NCBI GenBank assembly: GCA_007131555.1 | Contig: SLQH01000400.1 | Location: forward strand, 1 to 5,198 | Source: Planctomycetota bacterium | Lineage (GTDB): Bacteria > Planctomycetota > UBA11346 | Direction of reading: 5' to 3' | DNA length: 5,198 nt | Shown: positions 1-4,935 of the stretch, in pieces | Numbering within the stretch: the first letter of the stretch is position 1 | Layout of the letters: the number at the start of each line of letters is the position of its first letter | Translations under genes and position numbers: made by a program | Notes under the pieces: model-generated | What the model saw: the letters and a program-made list of their open reading frames with translations, nothing else | What the model was told of the DNA's origin: nothing | Databases searched by the model: none

Positions 1-33
1 TGCGCCAAAAAAGACACCCGCCTGAGCAGTCAT
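1..33 (-). CDS. Start of a downstream gene, partial; possibly asparagine-synthase-like
   Basis: Only the first 11 codons are in the window, reading MTAQAGVFFGA, and the gene runs off the left edge. The start is supported by an AGGA Shine-Dalgarno core at 43-46, nine bases upstream of the ATG, and by a position 40 bp after the preceding hexapeptide acyltransferase, as expected for the next gene of one transcript. The AGVF stretch resembles the first beta strand of class II glutamine amidotransferase domains (asparagine synthase type, usually MCGIAGIF). If that is right, the catalytic Cys2 is replaced by Thr, as in family members that do not use glutamine. Eleven residues cannot establish a family, so this assignment is a guess; that a gene starts here is more likely than not. 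Confidence 0.4.
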   Translation of the reverse strand, partial: MTAQAGVFFGA

Positions 34-73
34 TTTGGTGGATCCTATACCATATCCATGATTTCGTTGCTGT

Positions 74-769
74 TCACTCGGCGCTCTTCAATCGCCGGGC
101 CGGCACTCCACCCCACGTCTCGCCAGGGGGGATCGTGGTGCCGCCTCGCACCATAGAGCCGATGGTCACTACCGCCCCATTGCCGATGTGTACACCGGGA
201 AGGATCTTGGCGCAGGCGCCAATCAGAACGTTGTCGCCAATCACGATGCGCGCCACATGCTCGCCATCCGGTTGCAAGAGATGGCCGGAGAATAGAGCAT
301 CCAGGCCGATAACACAATTGCGTCCGCACGATATCCAATGGACATCCATCGCTCGTCCGCCCATAAGAGTCCCTTTGCCCAGACGCATGCCAGACCATCG
401 CGCAACCAGGGTGCGCACGGGGACTGGCAGGACATTGCTTACCAGCAGCGGCCATTGATGATAGCAGGCTAAAAGGCGATACCATTCGTAAAGGATCTTG
501 AGGGAACCGGAGCGTGGTACCGGGCCATCAGGCATACGTTGTAAGCGGCTGATCAGCAGGCGTAGGATCAGAAAGATCATGACCAGATAGAGAATCAGGC
601 CGATAGCCAACAGGATCAGCGGACGCCAATGACTATCCGGCGGATCCAGCCACCAGGCACCGCCGATGGCAATGGCTATGGCGAAGATCTCACTCGTCAT
701 CCAGGCCACGATTGCGAGCGTGGGCATCTGCACTTGGGCAACAGGCTGTTGGGGTAGTTGCATGGTCAT
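74..769 (-). CDS. Membrane-anchored hexapeptide-repeat (left-handed beta-helix) acyltransferase
   Basis: A 231-residue protein expected to transfer an acyl (often acetyl) group from CoA or a carrier to a hydroxyl or amine; the acceptor is unknown. Two hydrophobic segments, about residues 17-41 and 49-74, predict an inner-membrane anchor. The C-terminal half, about 125-225, shows imperfect hexapeptide repeats: VIGLDALFSG, IVIGDNVLIGACAKILPGVHIG, GAVVTIGSMVRGG, then the family ending IPPGETWGGVPARRL. His163 and His171 in the SGHLLQPDGEH loop are candidate catalytic bases (inference). The layout of membrane helices followed by a beta-helix resembles the C-terminal part of Pls/PosA-type terminal regions of peptide synthetases as well as free-standing polysaccharide O-acetyltransferases. 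The chosen ATG has AGGA at 778-781, eight bases upstream; a second ATG two codons in is less well placed. An insertion element ends 29 bp upstream and separates the gene from the glycosyltransferase, so its expression may now depend on the element or on read-through. Confidence 0.85.
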   Translation of the reverse strand: MTMQLPQQPVAQVQMPTLAIVAWMTSEIFAIAIAIGGAWWLDPPDSHWRPLILLAIGLILYLVMIFLILRLLISRLQRMPDGPVPRSGSLKILYEWYRLLACYHQWPLLVSNVLPVPVRTLVARWSGMRLGKGTLMGGRAMDVHWISCGRNCVIGLDALFSGHLLQPDGEHVARIVIGDNVLIGACAKILPGVHIGNGAVVTIGSMVRGGTTIPPGETWGGVPARRLKSAE

Positions 770-790
770 CAGAGATATCCTATGAGCATT

Positions 791-798
791 GCTGGTTC
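791..798. repeat. Target-site duplication, left copy (GCTGGTTC)
   Basis: This is an exact 8-bp match to 1202-1209, and each copy abuts a terminal inverted repeat of the element between them. The precise abutment at both ends makes a chance match unlikely and fixes the element boundaries. Confidence 0.75.
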
Positions 799-937
799 GT
801 AACTACTCAGGCGGGTGTCGTTCTTGGCAAAAGAGCCGGCCCGGGAGCGCTGAGCTCCAGCTCGGCTGGTGAGAACACGCGCGCGCAGCGCGTTGTCTTC
901 CGACCCTGTAACTACTGAGTGCCACAGACCATGATGT

Positions 938-1168
938 TCCACTGTGTCATCCGATGTCTTCCTTCGCGCCTTGGCGCCTTCGTGCCTTCCCTACCTTCTC
1001 CTCCCCAGCACACCGTTGACCGGCATACACCGTCCACGGATGTCAGAGCGCTCCATGCTGGGATAATGCCGTGACATCCGACAATAACAACGGCTATCGG
1101 CTGACGGGGTTTGCATCCGGTTCTTATCAAGGGAAGACACGAAGGGGGGAAGACACGATGACATGGAA
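938..1168. repeat. Imperfect long inverted repeat inside the insertion element
   Basis: The left arm, about 938-991, and the right arm, about 1131-1168, are inverted copies with small indels. Shared blocks are TGTCATC, TGTCTTCC and CCTTCGTGYCTTCCC, the last at 977-991 against the complement of 1131-1145 with 14 of 15 identical. Together with the end motifs at 908 and 1201, this means the 908-1201 part folds back on itself over roughly 60 bp per side, as MITEs commonly do. The loop between the arms, about 992-1130, shows no gene. Confidence 0.55.
961..992. repeat. Degenerate 8-bp tandem repeat (CCTTCGCG-type units)
   Basis: Four consecutive 8-bp units read CCTTCGCG, CCTTGGCG, CCTTCGTG and CCTTCCCT; a fifth, ACCTTCTCC, is weaker. 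The track lies within the insertion element. Similar GAAGRCRC-type tracts recur across intergenic DNA of environmental bacteria (general recollection, not checked). The third unit and its continuation (977-991) also pair with 1131-1145 in inverted orientation. Confidence 0.6.
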
Positions 1169-1201
1169 GCATGCATCTCACGGGGGATCCTAAGTAGTTA
1201 C

Positions 1202-1209
1202 GCTGGTTC
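1202..1209. repeat. Target-site duplication, right copy (GCTGGTTC)
   Basis: This is the right-hand partner of 791-798, immediately outside the terminal repeat that ends at 1201. The perfect identity of the two copies suggests the insertion is not ancient. Confidence 0.75.
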
Positions 1210-1252
1210 ATCGCCAACTGTCATCACTCGTCGAGGAGGGGGAGAGGCTGCC

Positions 1253-2542
1253 TCACGCGGCATCATGCATCCGATCGCGCACGCTCCGGGAGATGATGGC
1301 GGCGGCCTCGGCGGCGCCGCTGCACCGACAGGCGTCAGCGATGTAGCGTGAGGCACAACCGTGACCCTCGGTCAGCAGACGGGAGAGAGCTGCGCCCACC
1401 GCCGGCGCATCGGCCCTGGCCGGGCGCAGTACCTCGCCCAGTTCATGATGGCGAACGCGGGCAGCCACTGCGGGTTGTTCGAAGCACAAAGGAATGACCA
1501 GCAGCGGCTTGGCCGCCGCGATTGCATCGAGCACGGTATTGATGCCACCGTGGGTGATCACCGCATCAACCTGGCAGATCACCTGGGCCTGATCTGCCCA
1601 CGCAACCGGGCGCACATGTTCCGGTAGACCGGCCAGCATGGCTGCGTCGAGCCGCCCGCCATGGGCCAGGATGACGTCACAACCGGCCAGCGCACAACCT
1701 TCGACCAAGGTTGTGAACAGTTCCTGGCGGTGGTGTTGCAGGCTGCCCAACGAAGCGAAGACCAGCCCCCTAGAGCCACGGCGCGCGGTCAAAGCGGCAT
1801 TGGTGGCGGAGTCAGTGGCGGGGCGGCTGCGGCGCCAGGGTCCCGTGGAGATCAGCCGATCGACGGGCATACGACGCGGCAGATCGAAGGCCGCCGGGGT
1901 TTGGGCCAGTTCCAGCCATGGAGATCGGGCGAAGGCGCGTTCAGCCGCCGGACGTTCCTCCAGGCCCCAGTGCTGACGCCAGGCCTTGATGCGGTGCTGG
2001 TGGGGTCGGGCGAAACGCCAGTCAAGCCACCGGGTGAGCAATCGTTGACCGAGGCGCCCCAGCGCGGAATCAGCGGCGTGATCGACAATGATCGGCGGAT
2101 GCCAGGGATCACGGTGCAGCGGCAATGCAGTGCAGATGACGGCGAACGGTACGCCAAGGGACTCAGCCACCGCCTGACCGGCTGGTTCCACCTGATCCAC
2201 CAACACCAGATCGGGATCCCATCGTGCCACCACACTCTGGCCCTCACGACAGATCAGATCGCCATGGCGCTCGCCATCATCCAGCCAGGCGTGGACCGCC
2301 GCAAGGTTGGTCAGGCTGGCGATGGCCTCCTGCATCTGGCGGATGTGGCCTGGCGGATGACTGGTGGCACCAATCTCCAACACCGTGATATCCAGGTCGC
2401 CATGATGACGCCGCACATGAGCGGCTCCATCGGCGGTGGTCAGCAGGGCCAGTTCATGATCGTGCGCTTGCAAAGCGGCGGCCAGGGCCATGGCCGGATC
2501 AAGATGTCCTGGATAGGGCGGTAGGATCAGCAGGATGCGCAT
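1253..2542 (-). CDS. Family 1 glycosyltransferase, CrtX/MGT-like
   Basis: A 429-residue GT-B enzyme of the UDP-glycosyltransferase superfamily, expected to move a sugar from a nucleotide donor to a small lipophilic acceptor. The N-terminal domain opens MRILLILPPYPGHLDP, with His13 in the place of the family's catalytic base. DQVEPAGQAVAESLGVPF at about 116-133 and ALPLHRDPWHPP at about 139-150 closely recall zeaxanthin glucosyltransferases. The C-terminal nucleotide-sugar domain shows VFASLGSLQ at about 261-269, AHGG near 293, and the donor-binding THGGINTVLDAIA at about 330-342 with EQP at 355-357. The frame is open further upstream to 2680, but ATG 2542 is chosen because AGGAG at 2548-2552 precedes it by five bases and because the GT-B fold begins right there. 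No carotenoid gene is in the window, so an acylated product of the neighbouring synthase is an alternative acceptor (inference). Length is normal and nothing looks broken. Confidence 0.9.
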   Translation of the reverse strand: MRILLILPPYPGHLDPAMALAAALQAHDHELALLTTADGAAHVRRHHGDLDITVLEIGATSHPPGHIRQMQEAIASLTNLAAVHAWLDDGERHGDLICREGQSVVARWDPDLVLVDQVEPAGQAVAESLGVPFAVICTALPLHRDPWHPPIIVDHAADSALGRLGQRLLTRWLDWRFARPHQHRIKAWRQHWGLEERPAAERAFARSPWLELAQTPAAFDLPRRMPVDRLISTGPWRRSRPATDSATNAALTARRGSRGLVFASLGSLQHHRQELFTTLVEGCALAGCDVILAHGGRLDAAMLAGLPEHVRPVAWADQAQVICQVDAVITHGGINTVLDAIAAAKPLLVIPLCFEQPAVAARVRHHELGEVLRPARADAPAVGAALSRLLTEGHGCASRYIADACRCSGAAEAAAIISRSVRDRMHDAA

Positions 2543-2617
2543 GAGGTCTCCTGGGGCTTGATGTGAATACTCGGATGATATTGGTACATTGCAGACAGGT
2601 TGTGGACCAGGAGCACC

Positions 2618-2637
2618 AAAACTGGGGTCCGGCCCAG
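2618..2637 (-). terminator. Weak terminator-like hairpin between sigma factor and glycosyltransferase
   Basis: On the minus strand CTGGG pairs with CCCAG across a six-base loop, followed directly by TTTT. It lies in the 141-bp gap after the sigma/extension gene and before the glycosyltransferase. The stem is only 5 bp and the T-run 4 bases, so it could attenuate rather than stop transcription, or be chance. I see no convincing promoter in the remaining gap. Confidence 0.25.
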
Positions 2638-2683
2638 AGCTGGATGACAGGTCGCCGCCGATCTGGACTGCTATCAGCAACGC

Positions 2684-3691
2684 TCAGCGATCAACGCTAT
2701 GTTTAGGCAGCAAAGCTTTCAGCGACAGATTACGGATGGTGGCCCGGCCGTTGACCAATTGACATATCAGCGCCTTCGGCTGACCACGTTGCCATCCGTG
2801 TTGATGGACCGTGCCGGCGGTCTCAAAACGATGCTCATAGATGGGTACGTCACCGTCACGGCCGACCAGCACGAACCAGTCACGACTATGTACCCAGCCG
2901 TTGGCGTCCAGAGGTGTGGTCGCCGCAGTGGCCATCTCTGAAGCCGGCCGGGTAAGGGGTGGTAACACGTCGGGGGTCCATGAGTCAGCGCCAGTGACGG
3001 TCCAGAAGATGTCTCCGTTGTTCGAGATTCTGGTTTCAAACGTGATGACGAAGGCGGTGGGCAGTTCGTCAGGCAGATGCAATAGCGTCTGTATATCCGG
3101 CGAAGCGTTGAGGATGCGGTCTGCATGCTGGGGTGGCAGCAGATCCTCACCTGCGATCCATGCCTCGGGCTGCAGGGCGAAGCCATCCTGGGCATAACGT
3201 TGGCTGAAGTTGGGAAAGAAAATATCGTAGGCACCGGTGGTCTGCTCTGATGCAGATACCGGCACGATGGAATGATCGTTTGCTCGACCGTCCCCATCCT
3301 GGTGCAGCCATAAGAAACCTGTCACCCCGGCCGCCGCTGACAGGCTCAGCACCAGCATGAGTGGCCGACTGATGAGCGTGGTGTGACTCCCGGCTTGGCG
3401 AGCGACCTTGGTACTGGCCAAGGTGCGTAGACGACCAGATAGACCCCGTGGCATGACGATTTCACGAGGTGGGCCCAGGCACGCGATGGCCATGCTGTGA
3501 CTGAGGGCCAAACGCCGCAGGCGGGGATGCTGACGCAGACGCTCTAGACCACGGCTGATCTGTTTGCGCACCACGTTCTCCTGCCGTTCCAGGGCCACGG
3601 CAATATCCGTCAAGGGCAGGCCGTCAAGAAAACGCAGGGTCAAGGGCAGGCGATAACACTCGGGCAGTTCTTGCAGGCGCCCCGGACCTGC
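2684..3691 (-). CDS. Sigma region 4 + transmembrane helix + extracytoplasmic beta-rich domain (3' part of a frameshifted sigma gene)
   Basis: This frame is open from 3691 to the stop at 2684. The homologous part begins at the CTG at 3676, with LQELPECYRLPLTLRFLDGL and the helix-turn-helix LPLTDIAVALERQENVVRKQ, which is classical sigma-70 region 4 (binding of the -35 element). A basic linker follows, then one transmembrane helix (SRPLMLVLSLSAAAGVTGFL, about 184 residues into this part from Leu at 3676 minus the linker, near 3375-3305), then about 205 residues predicted outside the inner membrane. That domain is rich in beta strands and aromatics (FVITFETRISNNGDIFWTV; WFVLVGRDG; ending VNGRATIRNLSLKAL), resembling LamG/DUF1080-type concanavalin-like sandwiches (inference). 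The only start near the frame head, TTG 3643, has no Shine-Dalgarno and would cut off part of region 4, so this is not an independent gene but the continuation of the upstream frame. The joined product would be about 470 residues. Confidence 0.75.
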   Translation of the reverse strand, partial: AGPGRLQELPECYRLPLTLRFLDGLPLTDIAVALERQENVVRKQISRGLERLRQHPRLRRLALSHSMAIACLGPPREIVMPRGLSGRLRTLASTKVARQAGSHTTLISRPLMLVLSLSAAAGVTGFLWLHQDGDGRANDHSIVPVSASEQTTGAYDIFFPNFSQRYAQDGFALQPEAWIAGEDLLPPQHADRILNASPDIQTLLHLPDELPTAFVITFETRISNNGDIFWTVTGADSWTPDVLPPLTRPASEMATAATTPLDANGWVHSRDWFVLVGRDGDVPIYEHRFETAGTVHQHGWQRGQPKALICQLVNGRATIRNLSLKALLPKHSVDR

Positions 3692-4095
3692 TCATCCAGC
3701 TGGGGATCACGGTCGTTATCGATCGCAATCGGGGCGGGTCTGGTTCTGGTCACGTCATCCATCTCCGCGTGTTGAGTGAATTCACGATGTGAACGCCGTC
3801 TGGCTTTAGCACAGGCGTTGGTGATCGAACGCATCAACCACGCCCGGGGATGGGTCACGTCGTTCAGACGTCGCCCGGCGGCGAGCAGGTCGAGAAAGAC
3901 CTGCTGGATGATGTCCTCGGCGTCTTCGGGCCGGGGCGCGGCGCGCCGCGCCAGGCAGAACGCCAAGCGCAGGTGACGATTGAACAACTCGGCCAGAGCC
4001 TCCTGACAGCCGTCATCGCGGAATCGTTTGAACAAATATTGGTCATCCGGTGATGCGTTGTGGTCGTCGATCGCCCCAGGATCATCGTACGGCAT
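3640..4095 (-). CDS. Sigma-70-like (ECF-type) factor, region 2 part (5' part of a frameshifted gene)
   Basis: The first 140 residues are a sigma-70 region 2: EALAELFNRHLRLAFCLARR at about 32-51, the core-binding DAEDIIQQVFLDLL at about 58-71, and the -10 recognition segment PRAWLMRSITNACAKARRRS at about 83-102. They are followed by an acidic linker ending QLDEQVRGA. After that the frame reads 11 unrelated residues (CKNCPSVIACP) to a TGA at 3640-3642, while a -1 shift restores LQELPECYR of region 4. Start ATG 4095 is chosen because GAGAGGG at 4101-4107 sits five bases upstream and because the gene then begins 10 bp after the acyltransferase stop, implying translational coupling. Starts at 4158 and 4131 lie inside the previous gene. 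Unless the shift is made good by a sequence correction or recoding, the product is a sigma factor lacking region 4. It is probably cotranscribed with the acyltransferase. Confidence 0.85.
   Translation of the reverse strand: MPYDDPGAIDDHNASPDDQYLFKRFRDDGCQEALAELFNRHLRLAFCLARRAAPRPEDAEDIIQQVFLDLLAAGRRLNDVTHPRAWLMRSITNACAKARRRSHREFTQHAEMDDVTRTRPAPIAIDNDRDPQLDEQVRGACKNCPSVIACP
3674..3691 (-). other. Frame change (-1) within the sigma factor gene
   Basis: The upstream frame must pass to the downstream frame between 3691 (after which the second frame is open) and 3640 (where the first frame stops). Homology places the switch at about 3676-3685, beside a run of four G on the coding strand (3680-3683). 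One extra G would read VRGRLQELPECYR, a continuous sigma linker and region 4. A homopolymer sequencing error or a recent one-base deletion explains this best. No standard X-XXY-YYZ slippery heptamer is in register here. Confidence 0.8.
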
Positions 4096-4105
4096 GTGAA
4101 CCCTC

Positions 4106-4840
4106 TCATGCAACCGGAGTGGCAACGGCATGATCAAGGCCCAGGCTGATGCGATCAAGCAGCAGTCGGGTCTGGGTCGGCATGGCGTTCAGGTCGTGGC
4201 GATCGAAGGCATAGATGCCGCGCCGGCCACGATGATCGATCTCCGGTCCGAGGGGTCTGAGGGCGATGCCCAATTGATGCAGACGTTTGACCAGGGCCGA
4301 GCGCGAGAGAATGACGAAGGCGTCACAGTCGCTGTGCTCAAACATGGCGACAGCGGCATAGGCGAGCAAGCCGCCGATCTGGCCGAACCAGAGTCGGTCT
4401 TCCTGCCATTGAGCAATCAATCCTTGATCAGCGCACGCCATCACTTCTGGTGGCGGCTGGCCATGACGGCGAAAGCGTGGACGCACCGCCAGACGCGAAA
4501 CCTCCCCTATCTGAGCATGATCAGCACAGAAGCGGCCGCAGTCGGCTGGCGAGATGTGTTCGAATATCGGCAGGGTCTCGCTGGTTCCTGAACAGGGCAT
4601 GATGAAACGCACACTGCCCGCCACCAATCCACTAGCGCTGTGCCACACCAGGCTATGCCATGCATGCGCGTCGAACCGGTCGAATTCGGCGCAGTCGGGG
4701 AAGGCCTTGGCCTGTTCGTAACCCAATTCGTGGCAGTAGACCTCGAAGCGGACGCGCATCGATTCCGCTACGGCGCTCGGACTGGTGGCGCTGCTGACGC
4801 GGAAGTGGTCAAAGACGGCCGGGTCAAAAGGAACAGTCAT
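4106..4840 (-). CDS. PEP-CTERM/exosortase-associated N-acyltransferase (N-acyl amino acid synthase-like)
   Basis: A 244-residue GNAT-fold acyltransferase of the family found beside exosortase/PEP-CTERM systems (TIGR03694 type), related to FeeM N-acyl amino acid synthases and more distantly to LuxI. Members transfer a long acyl chain, typically from acyl carrier protein, to an amino acid in the cytoplasm; the product here is unknown. Visible signatures in order: RFEVYCHELGYE at 31-42, the acidic segment EFDRFDAHAWHSLV at 52-65, GLVAGSVRFIMP at 71-82, LPIFEHI at 90-96, IGEVSRLAVRPRFRR at 111-125, then RSALVKRLHQLGIALRPLGPEIDHRGRRGIY at about 180-210 (three adjoining blocks of the family's C-terminal half). 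Length is typical. AGGAG at 4850-4854 lies nine bases before the ATG. A sigma gene follows after only 10 bp, indicating one transcript. No exosortase or PEP-CTERM protein is in the window, so the association rests on the family. Confidence 0.88.
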   Translation of the reverse strand: MTVPFDPAVFDHFRVSSATSPSAVAESMRVRFEVYCHELGYEQAKAFPDCAEFDRFDAHAWHSLVWHSASGLVAGSVRFIMPCSGTSETLPIFEHISPADCGRFCADHAQIGEVSRLAVRPRFRRHGQPPPEVMACADQGLIAQWQEDRLWFGQIGGLLAYAAVAMFEHSDCDAFVILSRSALVKRLHQLGIALRPLGPEIDHRGRRGIYAFDRHDLNAMPTQTRLLLDRISLGLDHAVATPVA

Positions 4841-4935
4841 GATCTCGTTCTCCTGGAGCCGCTGTTGGCTACAGGAGGACCATGCCCGCTACGGCGCGAC
4901 CGGCGATTGGCGAGAATTCCACCTCCGTGTCACAC
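4841..4935 (-). promoter_or_regulatory. Leader region of the acyltransferase-sigma transcript; no clear promoter
   Basis: This 95-bp gap follows the hairpin and precedes the acyltransferase. It holds the Shine-Dalgarno AGGAG at 4850-4854. I could not find a convincing -35/-10 pair or an ECF-type GGAAC -35 element, so the start of transcription cannot be placed; a promoter here is expected only from the hairpin upstream and the change of gene role. Confidence 0.25.

Larger units (their letters stand above)
799..1201. mobile_element. 403-bp non-autonomous insertion (MITE-like) with IS66-type ends
   Basis: The ends are inverted repeats: GTAACTACTCAGG at 799-811 and, on the other strand, GTAACTACTTAGG from 1201 back to 1189 (12 of 13 identical). 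The element is flanked by a perfect 8-bp direct repeat, GCTGGTTC, at 791-798 and 1202-1209. Termini beginning GTAA and 8-bp target duplications are the known signature of the IS66 family. No plausible transposase frame lies inside, so it would need a transposase supplied from elsewhere. A third copy of the end motif, GTAACTACTGAG, lies internally at 908-919 in the same orientation as the left end, suggesting internal rearrangement or nesting. The interior holds 8-bp tandem units and a longer imperfect inverted repeat. Removing the element and one duplication leaves a 72-bp gap between the flanking genes, typical of neighbours within an operon. It accounts for nearly all of the 483-bp gene-free stretch 770-1252; I see nothing else in the remainder. 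Confidence 0.75.

Noticed and set aside
45..485. A 146-codon minus-strand frame within the hexapeptide acyltransferase
   Set aside because: Out-of-frame shadow with no domain; the overlapping frame has clear repeats and a good ribosome site.
912..1217. A minus-strand frame of about 100 codons across the insertion element
   Set aside because: It crosses the element's end and the target duplication, has Cys/Arg-rich nonsense content and no motif.
1661..2524. A 287-codon open frame on the plus strand opposite the glycosyltransferase
   Set aside because: It is low-complexity, Gly/Gln/Arg-rich with no recognisable motif, and mirrors the codon bias of a clear GT1 gene on the other strand.
2543..2617. 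Promoter for the glycosyltransferase (CAATAT as -10)
   Set aside because: Only about half of the consensus positions match in either box, so it is not better than chance.
2543..2680. N-terminal extension of the glycosyltransferase by 46 codons
   Set aside because: The extension has no homology to GT1 enzymes, while ATG 2542 has a strong AGGAG and starts the fold exactly.
3609..3650. Direct repeat GTCAAGGGCAGG at 3609-3620 and 3639-3650
   Set aside because: It encodes LPLT twice within sigma region 4 (LPLTLRFLDGLPLT), which is normal for the family; no sign of a regulatory or mobile repeat.
3674..3691. Programmed -1 ribosomal frameshift site
   Set aside because: No in-register slippery heptamer and no obvious downstream stimulatory structure; an indel beside a G run is simpler, though not excluded.
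4096..4158. Upstream starts (4158, 4131) for the sigma factor
   Set aside because: They lie inside the acyltransferase, lack a good ribosome site and add sequence unlike sigma factors.
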